Below are positions 61,949 to 64,000 of a DNA stretch of 64,000 nucleotides, one piece after another; the stretch's first letter is position 1, and the number at the start of each line of letters is the position of its first letter. Source of the DNA: Lewinellaceae bacterium (GTDB lineage: Bacteria > Bacteroidota > Bacteroidia > Chitinophagales > Saprospiraceae). Position numbers and translations under genes: made by a program. The notes beneath the pieces are model-generated. The model was not told the DNA's origin and searched no databases. It was given only the letters and a program-made list of their open reading frames with translations. The stretch spans positions 778,568 to 842,567 of the forward strand of contig JACJYP010000001.1 in NCBI GenBank assembly GCA_020636045.1, read 5' to 3'.

Positions 61949-63955
61949 CTATATTACTTTCAAATAAGTCATTTCGCAAGCCTTACACCTCCGCAAAGTC
62001 TGATCCCAATCAGCTGCATTAAATCGCCCTTCGATCTTTTCAAAAATATCCAGCCCGCGGCCGAGAGTAATCTTCCATCCATTGTCAGCACTTATGAATC
62101 GATCATGGATGTCCTGCATTATGTAGGTGAATTGAATGCCCAAATCTTTCACACTTTCTTGTAACTCTTCAAAGCTCGCAATAGAGACTGCCTGAAACTC
62201 CGGCGAATACCAGGAAATCACTTCGAGATGGATTTCTTCCTCCGGGTCTTTGTTATTGGCCAGCATAAGACAAAATTCCAAAAGATTCTTGAACTGGTAG
62301 GGTAAACGAATATAAGGATCCTGTATAATAATCCGCGTAGCATCTTTCAAATAATCAGCAAATAGTTTTTTGTAGGAAACGCCCGTTTGGTTGTCATAAA
62401 GAATAGTTTGGTGGGGCGATAAATTAAGAGCCATATCTACTTTCCTTACCACAGTATCTTCTTCCTCAGTTATCCGATCCGCTTTTGCGGTCGCAAGGTT
62501 CAACTTTTCGAGTGTTTCCGGTGCGCAAGTCTGACCAGTTGATTTGAGTACATAAGTAAATTCCACCGGCTCATTCCGAAAAGTTTCGTCGATGATATAC
62601 AACTGATCTTTTACCCGCATCCGGCCCTCGATAGCAAAGTTTAGTAACTCAACTACTTCAACCTCATTCATTTCCCGGTTGGGATAAAGGAGTTTTGCCA
62701 TACCAGAAAAAGATTTCCGAATTGCTGTTTTGTCGCGGGTAGACAGCGATCCATGCAGGTCCACATACTTATCCAGAATACCGCTGTAATCTGCTTTCCG
62801 CAATTCGCGCAAGATCTCTGCCAGATAGTCCACGATAAAACCGTAGTCCTGAGAAAACACTTCGTTTTTTAGAATACGTACCTCCCATCCAGGTATATAC
62901 ATGTGCATACGGTCGAGGAAAGCACCTTTAATATAAGCGTCGGGGATGGACTCAAACAGGTGGGTGTTTTTGAGCATGTATGGCACTGTATGTTTGGTAT
63001 TACCTACGAACACCATAGAGGCTGTGGCCTGGTAGGTTTCCTTGCCTCGGTTGAAGGATTGATTAGCCATATAGTTTTGCAGGATTTTCACCAGGTCGCC
63101 GTCGGTACGTTTAGAACCTTTTTCCTGCTCGAATTCATCCAACGCCACGACGTCCCAATAACCGACAAGTCCAATTTTATCACCGGAGTTGTTGACAAAC
63201 AGGCGCGCCTTGGACACATCGCCGCCGGAAACCAGAACACCATGCGGTGACAACTCAGAAAAAATATGTGATTTACCTGTGCCTTTCGGGCCGAGTTCGA
63301 TGAAGTTGTAATTATTCTCCACATGCGGGATCAATCGTGAAATCTGGATGAATTTTCCGCGCCGGTTGAAATATTCCGGATTCAGTCCAATACTATGCAT
63401 CAACAGATCAAGCCACTCATCAATGCTATAATATTGGCGGTTGTCTATATACTCTTCGAGTCGAATATTAGAGACCTGAATGGGCTTGATATCCATGATA
63501 AGCCAACGTACTTTTGCATCGGCTGCATGTGAATAGCCTAATTCCATAATACACCACACGCCGCCACCGCTTAGGAGCTTCTGGTTATCCTTCACCATGG
63601 CATCGGCTATAGGCACATTCCGGAGACCAAGATTGGCAAATTCCGCTTCATAAATATTGTCCTTGTCGTTGAGCGAAACGTTGATTTTATCAATGATTTT
63701 AAACCGACCGTTCTCCCGGATTTTGGCTTTTACGATTTCCGCCTCGCTGCGGTGGACATAGTTATTCGTGATGATCCCCTTAACTTTTTCAATGCCATCG
63801 GCAATGATGGCTTCATCATCGATTGCGCAGTATTGACCCAGCAAATATTCCAATACATAGGTTGGGACTACAGCATTCCCTTTTACCCGGTAAGTCAGGT
63901 CTTTGCGTACCACCTTGCCTTCAAAATGGGCCAATGTTTTTTCTTTCAAATCCAT
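61949..63955 (-). CDS. BrxL-like AAA+ protein ending in a MIT_C (PLD-like) domain
   Basis: A 668-residue cytoplasmic protein. Residues 1-500 match BrxL of BREX systems: GKVVRKDLTYRVKGNAVVPT near the start, YVHRSEAEIVKAKIRE, Walker A IELGPKGTGKSHIFSEL near 220, the Walker B region VALDEFEQEK, and SMVFVGNTKHTVPYML. The C-terminal about 150 residues are not a Lon-type protease domain. They read like the MIT C-terminal domain of eukaryotic MITD1 (TGVSYKKLFADYLKD, DPYIRLPYQFKNLLEFCLML, IHDRFISADNGWKITLGRGL, LRRCKA), a PLD-like fold. In BREX operons BrxL comes last, so pglZ and the rest could lie beyond the right edge. Confidence 0.82.
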   Translation of the reverse strand: MDLKEKTLAHFEGKVVRKDLTYRVKGNAVVPTYVLEYLLGQYCAIDDEAIIADGIEKVKGIITNNYVHRSEAEIVKAKIRENGRFKIIDKINVSLNDKDNIYEAEFANLGLRNVPIADAMVKDNQKLLSGGGVWCIMELGYSHAADAKVRWLIMDIKPIQVSNIRLEEYIDNRQYYSIDEWLDLLMHSIGLNPEYFNRRGKFIQISRLIPHVENNYNFIELGPKGTGKSHIFSELSPHGVLVSGGDVSKARLFVNNSGDKIGLVGYWDVVALDEFEQEKGSKRTDGDLVKILQNYMANQSFNRGKETYQATASMVFVGNTKHTVPYMLKNTHLFESIPDAYIKGAFLDRMHMYIPGWEVRILKNEVFSQDYGFIVDYLAEILRELRKADYSGILDKYVDLHGSLSTRDKTAIRKSFSGMAKLLYPNREMNEVEVVELLNFAIEGRMRVKDQLYIIDETFRNEPVEFTYVLKSTGQTCAPETLEKLNLATAKADRITEEEDTVVRKVDMALNLSPHQTILYDNQTGVSYKKLFADYLKDATRIIIQDPYIRLPYQFKNLLEFCLMLANNKDPEEEIHLEVISWYSPEFQAVSIASFEELQESVKDLGIQFTYIMQDIHDRFISADNGWKITLGRGLDIFEKIEGRFNAADWDQTLRRCKACEMTYLKVI

Positions 63956-64000
63956 GTTAAAAATCGGTTTGGATGAGTGTGTTGTTCTGCACGAGTTCTT

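Noticed and set aside
61949..64000. Calling a complete BREX system
   Set aside because: Only the BrxL-like gene is inside the window and its C terminus is unusual; the other BREX genes cannot be seen.
1..64000. CRISPR arrays, tRNA or rRNA genes, integrases and intact insertion sequences
   Set aside because: Looked for while reading; no regularly spaced repeats, cloverleaf-like sequences or recombinase motifs were noticed.

Overview
This window is a contig from a Bacteroidota bacterium, most likely of the Saprospiria (Lewinella/Haliscomenobacter-like). The evidence is type IX secretion C-terminal sorting domains, a PorP/SprF protein, DUF1501/DUF1800 and CHAT-TPR proteins, TAnnTTTG-type -7 boxes and no Shine-Dalgarno sequences. 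The left two thirds (about 1-44.8 kb) is fairly GC-rich and chromosomal in character. The right third (about 45-64 kb) is AT-richer and reads as a defence or conflict island. I saw no tRNA, rRNA, CRISPR array, integrase or intact insertion sequence.

1-5 kb holds housekeeping genes: a PabA/TrpG amidotransferase, a YhhN-family membrane protein, Lgt, a GT-C-type membrane glycosyltransferase and a small secreted protein. 5.1-15 kb is a first regulatory and secretory module: an ECF-type sigma factor, its membrane anti-sigma/TPR partner, an AT-rich orphan, a CHAT-TPR lipoprotein and two tandem paralogous secreted/beta-barrel proteins. 15-22.7 kb carries a DUF1501/DUF1800 secreted pair, a thiolase and a three-gene ABC importer of the ABC_sub_bind (TrpXYZ-like) type.

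22.8-39.1 kb is a second, parallel module: anti-sigma, ECF sigma factor, a soluble Cys-rich protein, a type-B T9SS cargo, PorP/SprF, an OmpA/TPR/PD40 protein, a small secreted protein, two proteins with the 'HDPN' repeat domain and a second CHAT-TPR protein. Comparing intergenic regions gave two strict bipartite promoter-like motifs. GGGGTAACA-N16-GATAT occurs before three transcription units of the second module. TTGAC-N16-CGACTATYCA occurs four times in the first module. I infer that these are the recognition sites of the neighbouring ECF sigma factors.

39-45.4 kb is a transition zone: a SnoaL-like lipoprotein, a SWIM zinc-finger protein, a regulator-like protein with a possible PLD-like half, a small Fn3-like secreted protein, a helical orphan and a small HTH protein. 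From 45.6 kb on lie two operons that face each other. The plus-strand operon (45641-54017) encodes a nucleoside-phosphorylase-fold protein with a conflict-system-type beta-repeat tail, a large protein with an apparently degenerate NTPase core, an SPFH-like coiled-coil protein, a ZorA/MotA-like proton channel and a ZorB/MotB-like OmpA protein. It looks like an unusual Zorya-related defence system with a nucleosidase as candidate effector. The minus-strand operon (61364-54157) encodes a membrane vWA protein, a tubulin/FtsZ-like protein ending in an array of zinc ribbons, a Cys-rich protein and a sigma-54 activator. The last gene (61949-63955, minus) is BrxL-like but ends in a MIT_C (MITD1-type PLD-like) domain. 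The rest of its system would lie beyond the right edge.
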